Part shown: positions 9,155 through 19,312 of the stretch, one piece after another
How positions within the stretch are numbered: position 1 is the first letter of the stretch
Layout: every line of letters begins with the position of its first letter
NCBI GenBank assembly: GCA_023410645.1
Contig: JAEYPQ010000018.1
Coordinates: forward strand, 122,854 to 186,853
DNA from: Bacillota bacterium
GTDB taxonomy: Bacteria; Bacillota; Clostridia; TANB77; CAG-465
Direction of reading: 5' to 3'
Length of the DNA: 64,000 nt
Program-made: the position numbers and the translations under genes
The notes under the pieces: model-generated
Told to the model about the DNA's origin: nothing
Seen by the model: only the letters and a program-made list of their open reading frames with translations
Databases searched by the model: none

Positions 9155-11116
9155 ATGATAGTATATGAGGCTTTAAAATTAGATTTTATAAATGATGTAA
9201 CTGATGATGTTATAGTAGATAAAATATATGCTCAATATAAAGAAAAATATGGAAGAAATACAACAAGAAATGAAATATTATCTTGGAAAAATTCCATGCA
9301 ATATATGAGAAATGTATTGGATTCCAAAAATATACCTGATAATTCCGGAATTGCAATAGAATATAAAATACCTAATACTTCAAATAGGGTAGATTTTATA
9401 ATTACTGGTGAAAATGAAAAAAGAGATCAAACAGCTATAATAATCGAATTAAAGCAATGGGAGGAATTAAATGTAATTCCAAGTGAGGATGGTGTAGTAG
9501 AGACTTATACTGGTAATGCAATTAGAAAAGTAACGCATCCTTCTTATCAAGCTTGGTCTTATTCAACAATGATAAGAGATTATAATTCTAGTGTACAAGA
9601 TAATAGAATAATGTTATTTCCATGTGCATATTTACATAATTATAAGAAAAAGAATCCAGATCCATTAACAAATAGTGTATATGAAACGTATATAGAAAAG
9701 GCACCTGTATTTATAAGTGGTGATGCCAAAAGATTAGCAGAATTTATTTCAAAATACATAAAATATGGTGATAATAAAAATACCCTTTATTCAATAGATA
9801 GGGGGAAAATTAGACCTTCAAAAGCCTTACAGGATTCAATAAAAAGCATGCTTGAAGGAAATCAGGAATTCGTAATGATTGACGAGCAAAAAGTAGTTTA
9901 TGAAGAAGCGAAGAAACTTGCAAAATTATCATATATGGATAATAAGAAGAGAGTTCTAATTGTAGAAGGAGGACCTGGAACAGGCAAATCTGTTCTTGCG
10001 ATAAATCTACTGGTTGAATTATTAAATGAAGGAATGAATTCTTTTTATGTTACTAAAAATTCAGCACCAAGATCAGTATATTCTAATAAACTTAAAAATG
10101 GAAAATTGACTCAAGTTCAAATAAATAATTTATTTAAGGGTTCCGGTATATTCTATGATACAAATAAAGATGAATTCGATATTTTAATAGTTGATGAAGC
10201 GCATAGATTAAATGAAAAATCTGGAATGTTTAAAAATAAAGGGGAAAATCAAATAAAGGAAATTATAAATGCATCAAAATTTAGTATTTTCTTTATAGAT
10301 GAATTTCAGAGAATCTCGATTAATGATATAGGAAGTATAAAATCAATTATTGATTTTGCAAATGCTGAAAATGCAGAAATAAAAATAATGAATTTGGAAT
10401 CCCAATTTAGATGTAACGGGTCAAATGGTTATTTAGCTTGGCTAGATAATGTATTACAAATAAGAAAAACAGCAAATGATGAATATGATATGGATTATCA
10501 TGTAGAAATATTAAATGATCCTAATGAATTAAGAGAAATTATTAAAGAAAAAAATGAAATAAATAATAAAGCAAGAATTGTAGCAGGTTACTGTTGGAAC
10601 TGGATAAGTAATGGAAAAAATAATAGTAATGTATATGATATTCAAATACCTAGATATAATTTTAATATGAGTTGGAATTTAGGAAATTCATCTACTTGGG
10701 CAATTGATAAGAACTCTGTGGATGAGGTTGGATGTATTCATACATCTCAAGGATTAGAATTTGACTATGTTGGAGTGATTATTGGAAATGACTTAAGATA
10801 TCGTAATGGGAAAATAATAACAGATTTCAAAGAACGTGCTAATACTGATAATTCACTGAAGGGGATAAAGAAAATGTATAAAAATGATCCAGAAGGAGCC
10901 TTGAGATTAGCTGATGAAATAATAAAAAATACATATAGGACTTTACTTACTAGAGGTCAAAAAGGCTGTTACATATATTGTGAGGACATAGAGTTATCAG
11001 AATACCTAAAAAGTAGAATAGATAATAAAGATGAATTATCTTATGAAGTTAAAGAATTTTACTTAGATAATTACTTAACTGCATCAGAAGATGAAAATGG
11101 AAAATATACTATATAA
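9155..11116 (+). CDS. Nuclease-helicase, DUF2075 / Schlafen group 3-like
   Basis: A 653-residue protein in two parts. Residues about 60-120 contain a PD-(D/E)xK-like nuclease pattern (NRVDFIIT, then AIIIELKQWEE). From about 265 there is a superfamily I-type helicase with Walker A GGPGTGKSVLAINL, Walker B ILIVDEAHRL, a second acidic motif FFIDEFQRI, a motif near QFRCNGS, and a C-terminal VGCIHTSQGLEFDYVGV plus TYRTLLTRGQKG. This is the architecture of DUF2075 proteins related to Schlafen helicases. It follows the MazG-like gene by 10 bp. Two-gene sets of this kind look like anti-phage modules, but no activity is proven. Confidence 0.85.
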   Translation: MIVYEALKLDFINDVTDDVIVDKIYAQYKEKYGRNTTRNEILSWKNSMQYMRNVLDSKNIPDNSGIAIEYKIPNTSNRVDFIITGENEKRDQTAIIIELKQWEELNVIPSEDGVVETYTGNAIRKVTHPSYQAWSYSTMIRDYNSSVQDNRIMLFPCAYLHNYKKKNPDPLTNSVYETYIEKAPVFISGDAKRLAEFISKYIKYGDNKNTLYSIDRGKIRPSKALQDSIKSMLEGNQEFVMIDEQKVVYEEAKKLAKLSYMDNKKRVLIVEGGPGTGKSVLAINLLVELLNEGMNSFYVTKNSAPRSVYSNKLKNGKLTQVQINNLFKGSGIFYDTNKDEFDILIVDEAHRLNEKSGMFKNKGENQIKEIINASKFSIFFIDEFQRISINDIGSIKSIIDFANAENAEIKIMNLESQFRCNGSNGYLAWLDNVLQIRKTANDEYDMDYHVEILNDPNELREIIKEKNEINNKARIVAGYCWNWISNGKNNSNVYDIQIPRYNFNMSWNLGNSSTWAIDKNSVDEVGCIHTSQGLEFDYVGVIIGNDLRYRNGKIITDFKERANTDNSLKGIKKMYKNDPEGALRLADEIIKNTYRTLLTRGQKGCYIYCEDIELSEYLKSRIDNKDELSYEVKEFYLDNYLTASEDENGKYTI

Positions 11117-11141
11117 ATTAATAAATATACAAATAATAATA

Positions 11142-11173
11142 AATAATGGCCTACTAAAAGTAGGCTATTATTT
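11142..11173. terminator. Bidirectional terminator between convergent genes
   Basis: A perfect stem AATAATGGCCTAC / GTAGGCTATTATT with T-runs on both sides. It serves the helicase gene and, on the minus strand, ends inside the stop region of the pentapeptide-repeat gene. Confidence 0.85.
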
Positions 11174-11813
11174 AATTCTTTATTTTTATTCCCAGTAATT
11201 TAACAAATGATAATGCTTGCATTTCATTCATTACTACACCTTTTAAATCTTCATTGTAAACAATGATACCATCTATAATTGAATTTGAAAAATCCAGTCC
11301 ATTTAATTTACTTTTTGAAAAATTGCATAATGTAAAATCACTTTTATATATTTCAATATATTTAAAATTAACATATGATATACTACTATCTTTTAAAATA
11401 GATTCATTAAATTTTGTTGAATAAATACTGCTTTGATCAAGATATATTGTTCTTGCGTTGCAATTATCAAAAGTAACATTTTCAAAGTAAGATTCTGTGA
11501 AATTTGCACCATTTAATTTGCAATCTTTAAAGATTACTTTTTTAAAAGTTGATTTAGATAAATTAATATTCGATAAATCACAGTTTTCAAATATTACATC
11601 AACAAAGTATGATTTTTCAAAAGAACAACTAATGAATTTCACATTTTTTAATTTACTTGAATTTATTTCGATATCTTCTTTTACTATATTATACTCTTCT
11701 TCATTTTGCATTAATGCACCACAAATTAGCTCTTCATTTGTCAAAACATTTTTTAAATAATGTACTTCATTAAGATTATCAGATATTTTAGGTTCAATTA
11801 TCATATTTACCAC
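11172..11813 (-). CDS. Pentapeptide-repeat protein
   Basis: A 213-residue protein. Residues about 55-180 consist of tandem A(D/N)LXX-type five-residue repeats (for example FENCDLSNINLSKSTF and FKDCKLNGANFTESYF), which fold as a right-handed quadrilateral beta helix. Some such proteins mimic DNA and protect gyrase; most have no known function, and nothing here decides. The ATG at 11813 follows a TAAGGTGGTAAAT ribosome site. It is transcribed toward the helicase gene. Confidence 0.85.
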   Translation of the reverse strand: MVNMIIEPKISDNLNEVHYLKNVLTNEELICGALMQNEEEYNIVKEDIEINSSKLKNVKFISCSFEKSYFVDVIFENCDLSNINLSKSTFKKVIFKDCKLNGANFTESYFENVTFDNCNARTIYLDQSSIYSTKFNESILKDSSISYVNFKYIEIYKSDFTLCNFSKSKLNGLDFSNSIIDGIIVYNEDLKGVVMNEMQALSFVKLLGIKIKN

Positions 11814-11841
11814 CTTATTTTATTATTTTATTTTTTTAATA

Positions 11842-12501
11842 TTATCTAAAAATGAATGTTGGATTTATATCATTTCCAAATCCACTATTTTTTCTGAGTT
11901 CAAAATGTAAATGATGTCCTGTGCTATTACCTGGATTTGGATCATTTCCAGGTTCACCACCTTCATTTCCTATTATTTGCCCTTGTGTTACTGTTTCATT
12001 TACTTTCACTTTTATTTTTGATAAATGTGCATAAAAACTATATACTGTTTCATTTTCAAATACATGTTTGATTTCTACACAATATCCATATCCACTTTGT
12101 TTACCTGCAAAAGTAACAATTCCATCTGCTACTGAATATATACTATCTCTATGAGTGTAACAAGAAATATCTATTCCAGTATGTTTTGAATATTTTCCAC
12201 TTATTGGATCTGTTCTCATTCCATAGTTTGATGTTATAACTCCATTTGCAGGTATAATATATTTTTCATTTGAACTTTTTTTAAAGTTGCCTTGAAACGA
12301 GTATTTATTTGCAGATGCTGTAGCATAATTTTCACTTTTTTCCTTTAGTATACTAGCCAATATTGTCGTTGGCTTTAAAAAATATATAATAATAAAAGAA
12401 ATTATAAAAATAACTAAAAAACTTACTAATTTTAATTTAATTACAAAGTCTCTATCGTTATTGTTTATTCTATATTTTATTAAAAATCTATTAGATTTCA
12501 T
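11842..12501 (-). CDS. Membrane-anchored M23 (LytM-type) metallopeptidase
   Basis: A 219-residue cell-wall hydrolase. A single N-terminal transmembrane helix (VSFLVIFIISFIIIYFL) is followed by a LytM domain with zinc ligands in HTGIDIS, the catalytic YAHLSK, and GNSTGHHLHFEL. It should cleave peptide bridges of peptidoglycan on the outer face of the membrane. The frame extends upstream to 12585, but ATG 12501 sits 8 bases from a GAGGT ribosome site and is preferred (ATG 12507 is possible). It is a close relative of the ICE-encoded peptidase at 48303. Confidence 0.85.
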   Translation of the reverse strand: MKSNRFLIKYRINNNDRDFVIKLKLVSFLVIFIISFIIIYFLKPTTILASILKEKSENYATASANKYSFQGNFKKSSNEKYIIPANGVITSNYGMRTDPISGKYSKHTGIDISCYTHRDSIYSVADGIVTFAGKQSGYGYCVEIKHVFENETVYSFYAHLSKIKVKVNETVTQGQIIGNEGGEPGNDPNPGNSTGHHLHFELRKNSGFGNDINPTFIFR

Positions 12502-12625
12502 GTACATTGACCTCAAAGTGATTGTATCATACTTGAAAAGAAATAACAAGAATATTTTACTTAAAATCTTTACATTAAAACACAATTATTATATAATCAT
12601 TGCAAGTGAGATAGGGGAGTGGATT

Positions 12626-13327
12626 ATGATGAAGAATATGCCTATAACAACGTTATTTATGCTTATGTCTTTGGATGGTAAAATTAATAGTGGTGCCAGT
12701 GATGAACTAGATGTAGATAGAGATTGGAGCAAAATTTATGGAATAAAGGAAGGAATACACCAGTATTATGAAATTGAACAAACAACAGATGAATATTCTT
12801 TGAATTCTGGAAAAGTCATGGCAAAAATAGGAGTAAATGATAAAAAAGAACCAGATTATAAAATAGGTGTTAGTTTCATAATAATAGATAGTAAACCTCA
12901 TTTAACTGAAAGTGGTATTATATATTTATGTAAGTGGGTGAAAAAATTATTTCTTGTGACAAGTAACAAAAATCATCCTGCTTTTAAGCTGAAAGAAAAA
13001 TTAGATAATTTAGAAATAATGTATTATGATCAGAAAATTAATCTTACCACAATGATGGTAGATCTAAAACAGGTTTATGATGTTAAAAGATTAACTATTC
13101 AATCTGGTGGCACTCTCAATGGAGAATTTTTAAGAAATAATTTAATTAACTATGTTAACATAGTAATAGCTCCAGTATTAGTCGGTGGTAAAGAAACAAA
13201 TACGTTAATTGATGGTGAATCAATAACAAAAGTAGAAGAATTAAATAAAATAAGACCTATGAAATTACTTGAATGTAATCAATTAAAAGATTCATATGTG
13301 CAATTAAAATATGAAATAATTAGATAA
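12626..13327 (+). CDS. RibD C-terminal / dihydrofolate reductase-fold reductase
   Basis: A 233-residue NAD(P)H reductase of the RibD C-terminal domain family. Family features are the start TTLFMLMSLDGKINSG, the nucleotide-binding core LTIQSGGTLNGEFLRNNLI, and VNIVIAPVLVGGKET. In riboflavin synthesis this domain reduces the ribosylamino-pyrimidine, but stand-alone copies outside rib operons have other or unknown roles, and no rib gene is nearby. ATG 12626 (or 12629) follows AGGGGAGT; the frame upstream of that is not supported. Confidence 0.75.
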   Translation: MMKNMPITTLFMLMSLDGKINSGASDELDVDRDWSKIYGIKEGIHQYYEIEQTTDEYSLNSGKVMAKIGVNDKKEPDYKIGVSFIIIDSKPHLTESGIIYLCKWVKKLFLVTSNKNHPAFKLKEKLDNLEIMYYDQKINLTTMMVDLKQVYDVKRLTIQSGGTLNGEFLRNNLINYVNIVIAPVLVGGKETNTLIDGESITKVEELNKIRPMKLLECNQLKDSYVQLKYEIIR

Positions 13328-13408
13328 CTATAGAATATAACATTAAGTCTTTACTTTAACTTACGAATATTGTATAATTTTGACGTATAGAAAGTTGAGG
13401 AAAAAATA

Positions 13409-13975
13409 ATGAAATATTTAGAAGAAATAGAAAATTTTAATCCAATAAACGAGCAAGAAGAGAAAGATAAGGAAGTAGTATTAAAGTATATTAATGATTT
13501 TCCAAATAATATTTTAACAAGAGAAAATGAATATGCACATATTTCAAGTTCAGGTTTTATACTAAACAAAAATAGAGATAAGGTATTAATGATATATCAT
13601 AATATATATCAATCTTGGGGATGGACAGGTGGACATGCTGATGGTGATGAAGACTTACTCTATGTTGCTTTAAAAGAAGCAAAAGAAGAGACCGGAGTGG
13701 ATACAAAACCCATTGTAAATAATGTATTTGTACTTGATATTTTACCAGTAAATGGACATTTCAAAAGAGGAAAATGGGTATCTAGCCATGAACATTTAAA
13801 TGTTACATATATTTTAGAAGCCGATGAAAGTCAAGAACTAATTATGAAAGAAGATGAAAATAGCGGAGTAAAATGGGTTCCAATTGATGAAGTTGTAAAG
13901 GAATCAAGAGAAGAATGCATGCAAGTAGTATATCAAAAAATTATTAATAAAATGAAAGAAAGTAATATTATATAA
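13409..13975 (+). CDS. NUDIX hydrolase
   Basis: A 188-residue hydrolase with a full NUDIX box, from GHADGDEDLLYVALKEAKEE to the TGV that follows (Gx5Ex7xExxEExGU). It should cleave nucleoside diphosphates linked to another moiety; the substrate is unknown. About 50 N-terminal residues precede the NUDIX fold. The ATG at 13409 has a weak upstream GAGGAAAAA site. It stands alone between the reductase gene and a membrane-protein gene. Confidence 0.85.
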   Translation: MKYLEEIENFNPINEQEEKDKEVVLKYINDFPNNILTRENEYAHISSSGFILNKNRDKVLMIYHNIYQSWGWTGGHADGDEDLLYVALKEAKEETGVDTKPIVNNVFVLDILPVNGHFKRGKWVSSHEHLNVTYILEADESQELIMKEDENSGVKWVPIDEVVKESREECMQVVYQKIINKMKESNII

Positions 13976-14017
13976 AAGATTATTTTATTAAATATATAAG
14001 TATTATTAGGTGATATT

Positions 14018-14533
14018 ATGAATAAAAAAAAATTAATCTTAATTATCATAATTTTTCTAGTTTGTATAATTGGTCTAAGTTTGTTTTTCATTATTTATTT
14101 TAACAATAGAAGTAATGAAACAGCAGCAGTTAATTTATATAAAAAAATGATTGATGTAATAGTATCTGAAAATAGTGGTTTAATTGAAAATAGTGAATAC
14201 ATTTCTTTCGATACAGAAAAATTAATGGATCCTTTAAATGGTAGGAGATTAACTAAAAAATCAATTAACGAAATCTTAGATTATTGTAAAAGATACAATG
14301 AGGTAGTATATGAAAAGAAATATGATGAACTATTAAGTGAAGGTCTTGGAAATGAGACAAAATTAGATGGTTGCTTGATTACAATAAGTCTTTTTTCTAG
14401 AACATTTAATAAAGGAACAATTAATACAAAAATATATTCTGGAAATTTAGGTTCTTCTATGTCAACATATTATATAAATTATAATGATGAATCTTGGGAG
14501 TATAAAGATTCAGGTCAAAAAGTATCAAGTTAA
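14018..14533 (+). CDS. Membrane-anchored protein of unknown function
   Basis: A 171-residue protein with one N-terminal transmembrane helix (LILIIIIFLVCIIGLSLFFI). The remaining roughly 145 residues are predicted outside the membrane and show no motif I recognise. The ribosome site TTAGGTGAT lies just upstream of the ATG. It is 42 bp after the NUDIX gene, so co-transcription is possible. Confidence 0.6.
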   Translation: MNKKKLILIIIIFLVCIIGLSLFFIIYFNNRSNETAAVNLYKKMIDVIVSENSGLIENSEYISFDTEKLMDPLNGRRLTKKSINEILDYCKRYNEVVYEKKYDELLSEGLGNETKLDGCLITISLFSRTFNKGTINTKIYSGNLGSSMSTYYINYNDESWEYKDSGQKVSS

Positions 14534-14570
14534 TTATAATTCAAAATGAGTATTGAATATGAATAAATTT

Positions 14571-14598
14571 GTATAGTTAAACTTACTTTAACTAATAC
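14571..14598. promoter_or_regulatory. Inverted repeat upstream of adhE, possible operator
   Basis: TAGTTAAA and TTTAACTA form a perfect 8-bp inverted repeat around a 5-base centre, extended by GTA/TAC after a one-base bulge. It lies about 170 bp before adhE. It resembles a repressor site in form but does not match the Rex TTGTTAA-N4-TTAACAA spacing. Confidence 0.35.
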
Positions 14599-14621
14599 AA
14601 AAAGATAGTATATAAATTATT

Positions 14622-14656
14622 AAAAGTATATTTTGTATAAGATGTACTTTTTTGTT
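14622..14656 (+). terminator. Probable terminator after the gene ending at 14533
   Basis: The arms AAAAGTA and TACTTTT enclose a loop and are followed by a T-run (TTTTTTGTTTT). The short AT stem makes it a moderate call. Confidence 0.45.
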
Positions 14657-14766
14657 TTAAGAAATAGTTATTAATATTAGTTGAAATATTTTTTTATTAA
14701 TGTTACAATTTAATTAGCTGAATTTATACATTAGTAAATTCATATATATACCTAGGAGGAATTTTT

Positions 14767-17352
14767 ATGGAGAAAGTAAAAGAACAAATCGAAATAGATA
14801 ATTTGGTTGAAAAAGCTCATATTGCAGAAAAAGAATATGAAAATTTGAATCAAGAACAAATAGATAAAATCATAAAAGCCATGTCAGTTGCAGCTGTTGA
14901 GGCTCATATGAGACTTGCTAAAATGGCAGTTGAAGAAACAGGCAGAGGAGTATATGAGGACAAGATAACTAAAAATATGTTTGCGTCTGAATACATCTAT
15001 CACAATATAAAATACAATAAGACAGTTGGGATTATAGAAGAAAATGAATTAGAAGGTTATGAACTTGTTGCAGAACCTGTTGGTATTATTGCAGGTGTTA
15101 CTCCTGTTACAAATCCAACATCAACAACAGTATACAAATCATTAATTGCGGTAAAAACTAAAAATCCAATTATATTTGGTTTTCATCCATCTGCTCAAAA
15201 ATGTAGTAGTGAAGCAGCCAAAATTGTTCGAGATGCAGCAATAAAAGCTGGTGCACCAGAAGGATGTATACAATGGATTGAAAATCCATCATTACTTGCT
15301 ACTAGTACTTTAATGAATCATAATGATGTAAAAATAATACTTGCAACTGGTGGATCAGGCATGGTTAAATCTGCATATTCATGTGGTAAACCAGCTCTTG
15401 GCGTTGGACCTGGTAATGTTCCTTGTTATATAGAAAAAACAGCGAAACTAAGAACATCAGTTACTGATTTGATACTTTCAAAAACTTTTGATAATGGTAT
15501 GATATGCGCATCTGAACAAGCAGTTATTGTTGATAAAGAAATATCAAAAGAATTTGAAAAATTAATGAAGGAGTATCGTTGCTACTTTCTAAATGAAGAG
15601 GAAACTAAGAAATTAGAAAATATTGCAATAAAAAGAGATAAAGGATACTGTTCAATTAATGCAGATATAGTTGGACAAAGTGCATATAAAATAGCAAAAA
15701 TGGTTGGAATAGACGCTCCAGAAGATACTAAAATATTACTTACTAAATTAAATGGTGTAGGAGATGAATATCCATTATCAAAAGAAAAATTAAGTCCAAT
15801 TCTTGCATATTATATTGCTAAATCTCAAGATGAGGCACTTAGGATTGCAGAATCTCTTCTAGAATACGGCGGACTTGGACATTCAGCTGTTGTACATACA
15901 GAAGATAGACAATTAATTAGTAAATTCGAACAAAAAATGAAAGCTGGAAGACTTATTGTAAATTCTCCATCTACACATGGTGCAATTGGTGATATATATA
16001 ACACAAATCTACCTTCCCTTACTTTAGGGTGTGGTACATTTGGTGGAAACTCAACAACTGCTAATGTATCTACTGTAAATTTACTTAATGTAAAAAGAGT
16101 AGCCAAAAGGAGGGTTAATATGCAATGGTTTAAAGTTCCAAATAAGATATTTTTTGAAAAGGGATCTATTCAATATTTAGAAGTTATGAAAGATATTTCT
16201 AGAGTAGTTATTGTAACAGATCCATCGATGGTAAAGCTTGGATATGTTGATAAAATACTATACTATCTAAGAAAGAGAAAAAATCATGTACATTCAGAAA
16301 TATTTTCTGATGTAGAACCAGATCCATCATTTGATACCATAAAAAAAGGTGTAGCAATGATGAATTCATTTGAACCAGATTGTATAATAGCTCTTGGCGG
16401 TGGAAGTGCTATGGATGCTGCAAAAGGTATGTGGCTTTTATATGAACAACCAGATGTAGATTTAGATGCACTAAAAAATAAATTTATTGATATAAGAAAA
16501 AGAGTATATAAAATTGATGAGTTGGGTGAAAAAGCAAAATTAGTTGCAATACCTACTACTAGTGGAACAGGTTCTGAAGTAACTTCTTTTGCGGTAGTAA
16601 CAGATAAGAAAGCAAATATGAAATACCCACTTGCTGATTATGCTTTACTTCCAACAATTGCAATAGTGGACCCAGAACTTGTATATAGTCTACCCAAAAC
16701 AATAGTAGCAGATACAGGTATGGATGTTTTAACACATGCAATTGAAGCTTATGTTTCAAACATGGCTTCAGATTATACAGATGGTCTAGCAATTAAAGCA
16801 ATAGAACTTGTATTTGAATACTTAGTAAGATCATACAGCAATCCTGAAGATACTGTTGCAAGAGAAAAAATGCATAATGCAAGTACAATTGCTGGCATGG
16901 CATTTTCAAATGCATTCTTAGGAATAAATCATAGTATAGCTCATAAAATCGGTGGAGAATATCATGTTCCGCATGGTAGAGCAAATGCAATATTATTACC
17001 TTATGTTATAAAATACAATGCGAGTATGCCTACAAAATTTGTATCTTTTCCAAAATATGAATATTATATAGCAGATCAAAGATACGCAGATATTGCAAGA
17101 AGATTAGGTCTACCTGCAAAAACAACAGAAGAAGGTATCAATTCTTTAATTAATGCTATTAAAGAATTAATGAAAAACTTAAATATGCATTCTTCATTTA
17201 AACAAGAAGAAATAGATGAAAAAGTATATATTAGTAAAGTTGATGATCTGGCAGAAAAAGCATTTGAGGATCAATGTACAACAGCAAATCCAAGATTACC
17301 ACTTGTGGAAGAATTAAAACAGATTTTTATTGAAGCATATTATGGAGAATAA
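14767..17352 (+). CDS. adhE: Bifunctional acetaldehyde-CoA / alcohol dehydrogenase
   Basis: An 861-residue fermentation enzyme reducing acetyl-CoA to acetaldehyde and then ethanol, regenerating NAD+. The N-terminal half (about 1-445) is a CoA-acylating aldehyde dehydrogenase with the catalytic cysteine in [15 protein letters not shown]. The C-terminal half (about 450-861) is an iron-dependent alcohol dehydrogenase with NAD-binding [14 protein letters not shown] and metal histidines in [28 protein letters not shown]. The length is normal for AdhE, which forms spirosomes. A strong CTAGGAGGA ribosome site precedes the ATG. It is monocistronic with its own terminator. Confidence 0.97.
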   Translation: MEKVKEQIEIDNLVEKAHIAEKEYENLNQEQIDKIIKAMSVAAVEAHMRLAKMAVEETGRGVYEDKITKNMFASEYIYHNIKYNKTVGIIEENELEGYELVAEPVGIIAGVTPVTNPTSTTVYKSLIAVKTKNPIIFGFHPSAQKCSSEAAKIVRDAAIKAGAPEGCIQWIENPSLLATSTLMNHNDVKIILATGGSGMVKSAYSCGKPALGVGPGNVPCYIEKTAKLRTSVTDLILSKTFDNGMICASEQAVIVDKEISKEFEKLMKEYRCYFLNEEETKKLENIAIKRDKGYCSINADIVGQSAYKIAKMVGIDAPEDTKILLTKLNGVGDEYPLSKEKLSPILAYYIAKSQDEALRIAESLLEYGGLGHSAVVHTEDRQLISKFEQKMKAGRLIVNSPSTHGAIGDIYNTNLPSLTLGCGTFGGNSTTANVSTVNLLNVKRVAKRRVNMQWFKVPNKIFFEKGSIQYLEVMKDISRVVIVTDPSMVKLGYVDKILYYLRKRKNHVHSEIFSDVEPDPSFDTIKKGVAMMNSFEPDCIIALGGGSAMDAAKGMWLLYEQPDVDLDALKNKFIDIRKRVYKIDELGEKAKLVAIPTTSGTGSEVTSFAVVTDKKANMKYPLADYALLPTIAIVDPELVYSLPKTIVADTGMDVLTHAIEAYVSNMASDYTDGLAIKAIELVFEYLVRSYSNPEDTVAREKMHNASTIAGMAFSNAFLGINHSIAHKIGGEYHVPHGRANAILLPYVIKYNASMPTKFVSFPKYEYYIADQRYADIARRLGLPAKTTEEGINSLINAIKELMKNLNMHSSFKQEEIDEKVYISKVDDLAEKAFEDQCTTANPRLPLVEELKQIFIEAYYGE

Positions 17353-17357
17353 ATAAT

Positions 17358-17392
17358 AAAAAAGGCATTGAATTTTATTCAATGCCTTTTAA
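17358..17392 (+). terminator. Terminator after adhE
   Basis: The stem AAAAGGCATTGAAT / ATTCAATGCCTTTT is followed by AATAATTATAT; the reverse strand also offers a T-run, so it may serve the convergent MCP gene. Confidence 0.85.
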
Positions 17393-17422
17393 TAATTATA
17401 TATTCATACATTATGTAGTACT

Positions 17423-19126
17423 TTAAAGTTTAAAGCTATTCACATTTTTATTCAATGCATCAGCAATCTCATTAAGTAAGATAGCAGAACTTGTAATTTC
17501 TTCAGTCGCCTTCAATTGTTCTTCTGAAAATGCAAAAATTTGTTTTATTGATGAATAATTTTGTTCTGATATCCCAGAAGTTTGATTCATAGCATCATAA
17601 ATTGCCTCTTTTTGCATAAGAATTTCAGAATTGCTGGTTGCAATGTCATTTATTAACTCAGAAAACTTGGATATTAAATCTAAAACATTTTTAACAGTAT
17701 CTTCAGTGTTGTGTACAGATTCAGTTTGGGTTAATATTATATTTTGAGTCTGTATCATTTCTTCACATGTAAGTAGCGAAGTACTCTGTATTTCCTTTAT
17801 ATTTTCAGAAATTAATCCTACAGACTCAGCAGATTGTTGAGCTAATTTACGTATCTCATCTGCAACTACTGAAAAACCTTTTCCATGTTCACCGGCCCGA
17901 GCAGCCTCGATTGAAGCATTTAGTGATAATAGATTTGTTTGTCTAGCAATATCACTAATAGTATTAATTATACTTTCCATTTGCTTAGTAAGTGAATTAA
18001 CTTCTTGTATTGCCTCACTCATATTTTTAGTTGCCTTATTAGTGAAATCAGTCTTGTCTGATAAATCCTTAATTGAGTCAGATGTCTTTGAGTTTAATTC
18101 TTCTAACTGGTTTGAAACAAAAGCAATTTTCATGATAATTGAAGAAATCTTCTCTATGCTATTAGATAGATCTTGAGTAGTCTTTACACTTTCACTAATT
18201 AATATATTTTGATTATCTAAACCTTCAACTATATTCCTTGCAAATTCAACAGTTTCCGTAGAACTTGCTGTTGCTTCTTCAGATATGGAAGCTAATGTCC
18301 CAGATGTTGAGAATAGTTCTGATGAACTTGAGATCATATTCTGAATTAATGTTCTTAATTCTAATCTCATCGCATTCGCAGAGTTTGCAAGGTTACCAAT
18401 CTCATCTGAAGACGTTACTTCATTTTTAACAGTTAAATCACCTTTACCTATTAAGTTTAACATCTTATCTAGTAGTTTTATATTTCTAACTATTGTATAA
18501 TAAGTTAAAAATACTATTGCAATAATTAGTAATATCAGCCCTATTAATGTAACAACAGAAATTGTAATTAAACTATGATTTATTTTTCCAATTACTACAT
18601 CCGTAGATTGCCCTACAAATAGCATTCCAATAATCTTATCTTGTTTATCTTTTATTGGTACATAAATAGTTTCATAATCTTTTCCTTTTAGTTCAATGTG
18701 TCCAGTATAGTTTAAACCTTCAATTAAAACTTTTTGTATCACATCATCATTAGCCTTTGTTCCTAGTATACTTGTTCCATCATCATTAATTATGTTTGTA
18801 GCGATACGAGTATCATCTGCAAACACAGTTGCGGGAATATTAATACTATTTTTAATAAAATCAATTACGTTTGTTTCGCCATTTATGATACTATCACCTT
18901 TATATAATGTATCATCTTTAAGTTCCCAGTCACCAGGATATGTTTTGTCAAACAACTCTTCAGCCCATTTAGAATTTGTATCTAATTGTTCATAAATTGT
19001 TTTGTAAAAGCCTTCCTTTAAACTCCACCGTAATGCAAAGAAAATTATTAATAATAGTAAGAACATGCAGCCAAAAATTGTAATGAGAAGCTTTGAACGT
19101 ATACTTTTAATCTTTAGTGTTTTCAT
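17423..19126 (-). CDS. Methyl-accepting chemotaxis protein
   Basis: A 567-residue transmembrane chemoreceptor. TM1 is about residues 10-30. An extracellular single-Cache-like sensor follows (about 35-180). TM2 is about 190-215, then comes a HAMP domain and a long coiled-coil signalling domain with the hairpin tip [20 protein letters not shown]. It should signal to CheA/CheW. The conserved tip arginine is encoded by CGG (17899-17897), the only clear in-frame Arg CGG found in the window. The ribosome site GAGGAGGAAAAT precedes ATG 19126. No che gene is adjacent. Confidence 0.95.
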   Translation of the reverse strand: MKTLKIKSIRSKLLITIFGCMFLLLLIIFFALRWSLKEGFYKTIYEQLDTNSKWAEELFDKTYPGDWELKDDTLYKGDSIINGETNVIDFIKNSINIPATVFADDTRIATNIINDDGTSILGTKANDDVIQKVLIEGLNYTGHIELKGKDYETIYVPIKDKQDKIIGMLFVGQSTDVVIGKINHSLITISVVTLIGLILLIIAIVFLTYYTIVRNIKLLDKMLNLIGKGDLTVKNEVTSSDEIGNLANSANAMRLELRTLIQNMISSSSELFSTSGTLASISEEATASSTETVEFARNIVEGLDNQNILISESVKTTQDLSNSIEKISSIIMKIAFVSNQLEELNSKTSDSIKDLSDKTDFTNKATKNMSEAIQEVNSLTKQMESIINTISDIARQTNLLSLNASIEAARAGEHGKGFSVVADEIRKLAQQSAESVGLISENIKEIQSTSLLTCEEMIQTQNIILTQTESVHNTEDTVKNVLDLISKFSELINDIATSNSEILMQKEAIYDAMNQTSGISEQNYSSIKQIFAFSEEQLKATEEITSSAILLNEIADALNKNVNSFKL

Positions 19127-19312
19127 AGATTTTCCTCCTCTAAATTATTTTTGGATAGTTAAGTGTATCAGCATGAGTATAACATAATTCTGTAACAAAT
19201 ACAACATTTTAAATATATGAGGTAAAAATTACCAGTTTTATAGGTTAAAATACTAGTATATTATTTGTAACAACAATTGAGTTTGTCCAATATAATATAA
19301 TGGGTGATAATA

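Noticed and set aside
14571..14598. Rex operator for adhE
   Set aside because: The inverted repeat has half-sites TAGTTAAA with a longer spacing than the Rex consensus; it is kept only as a possible operator.
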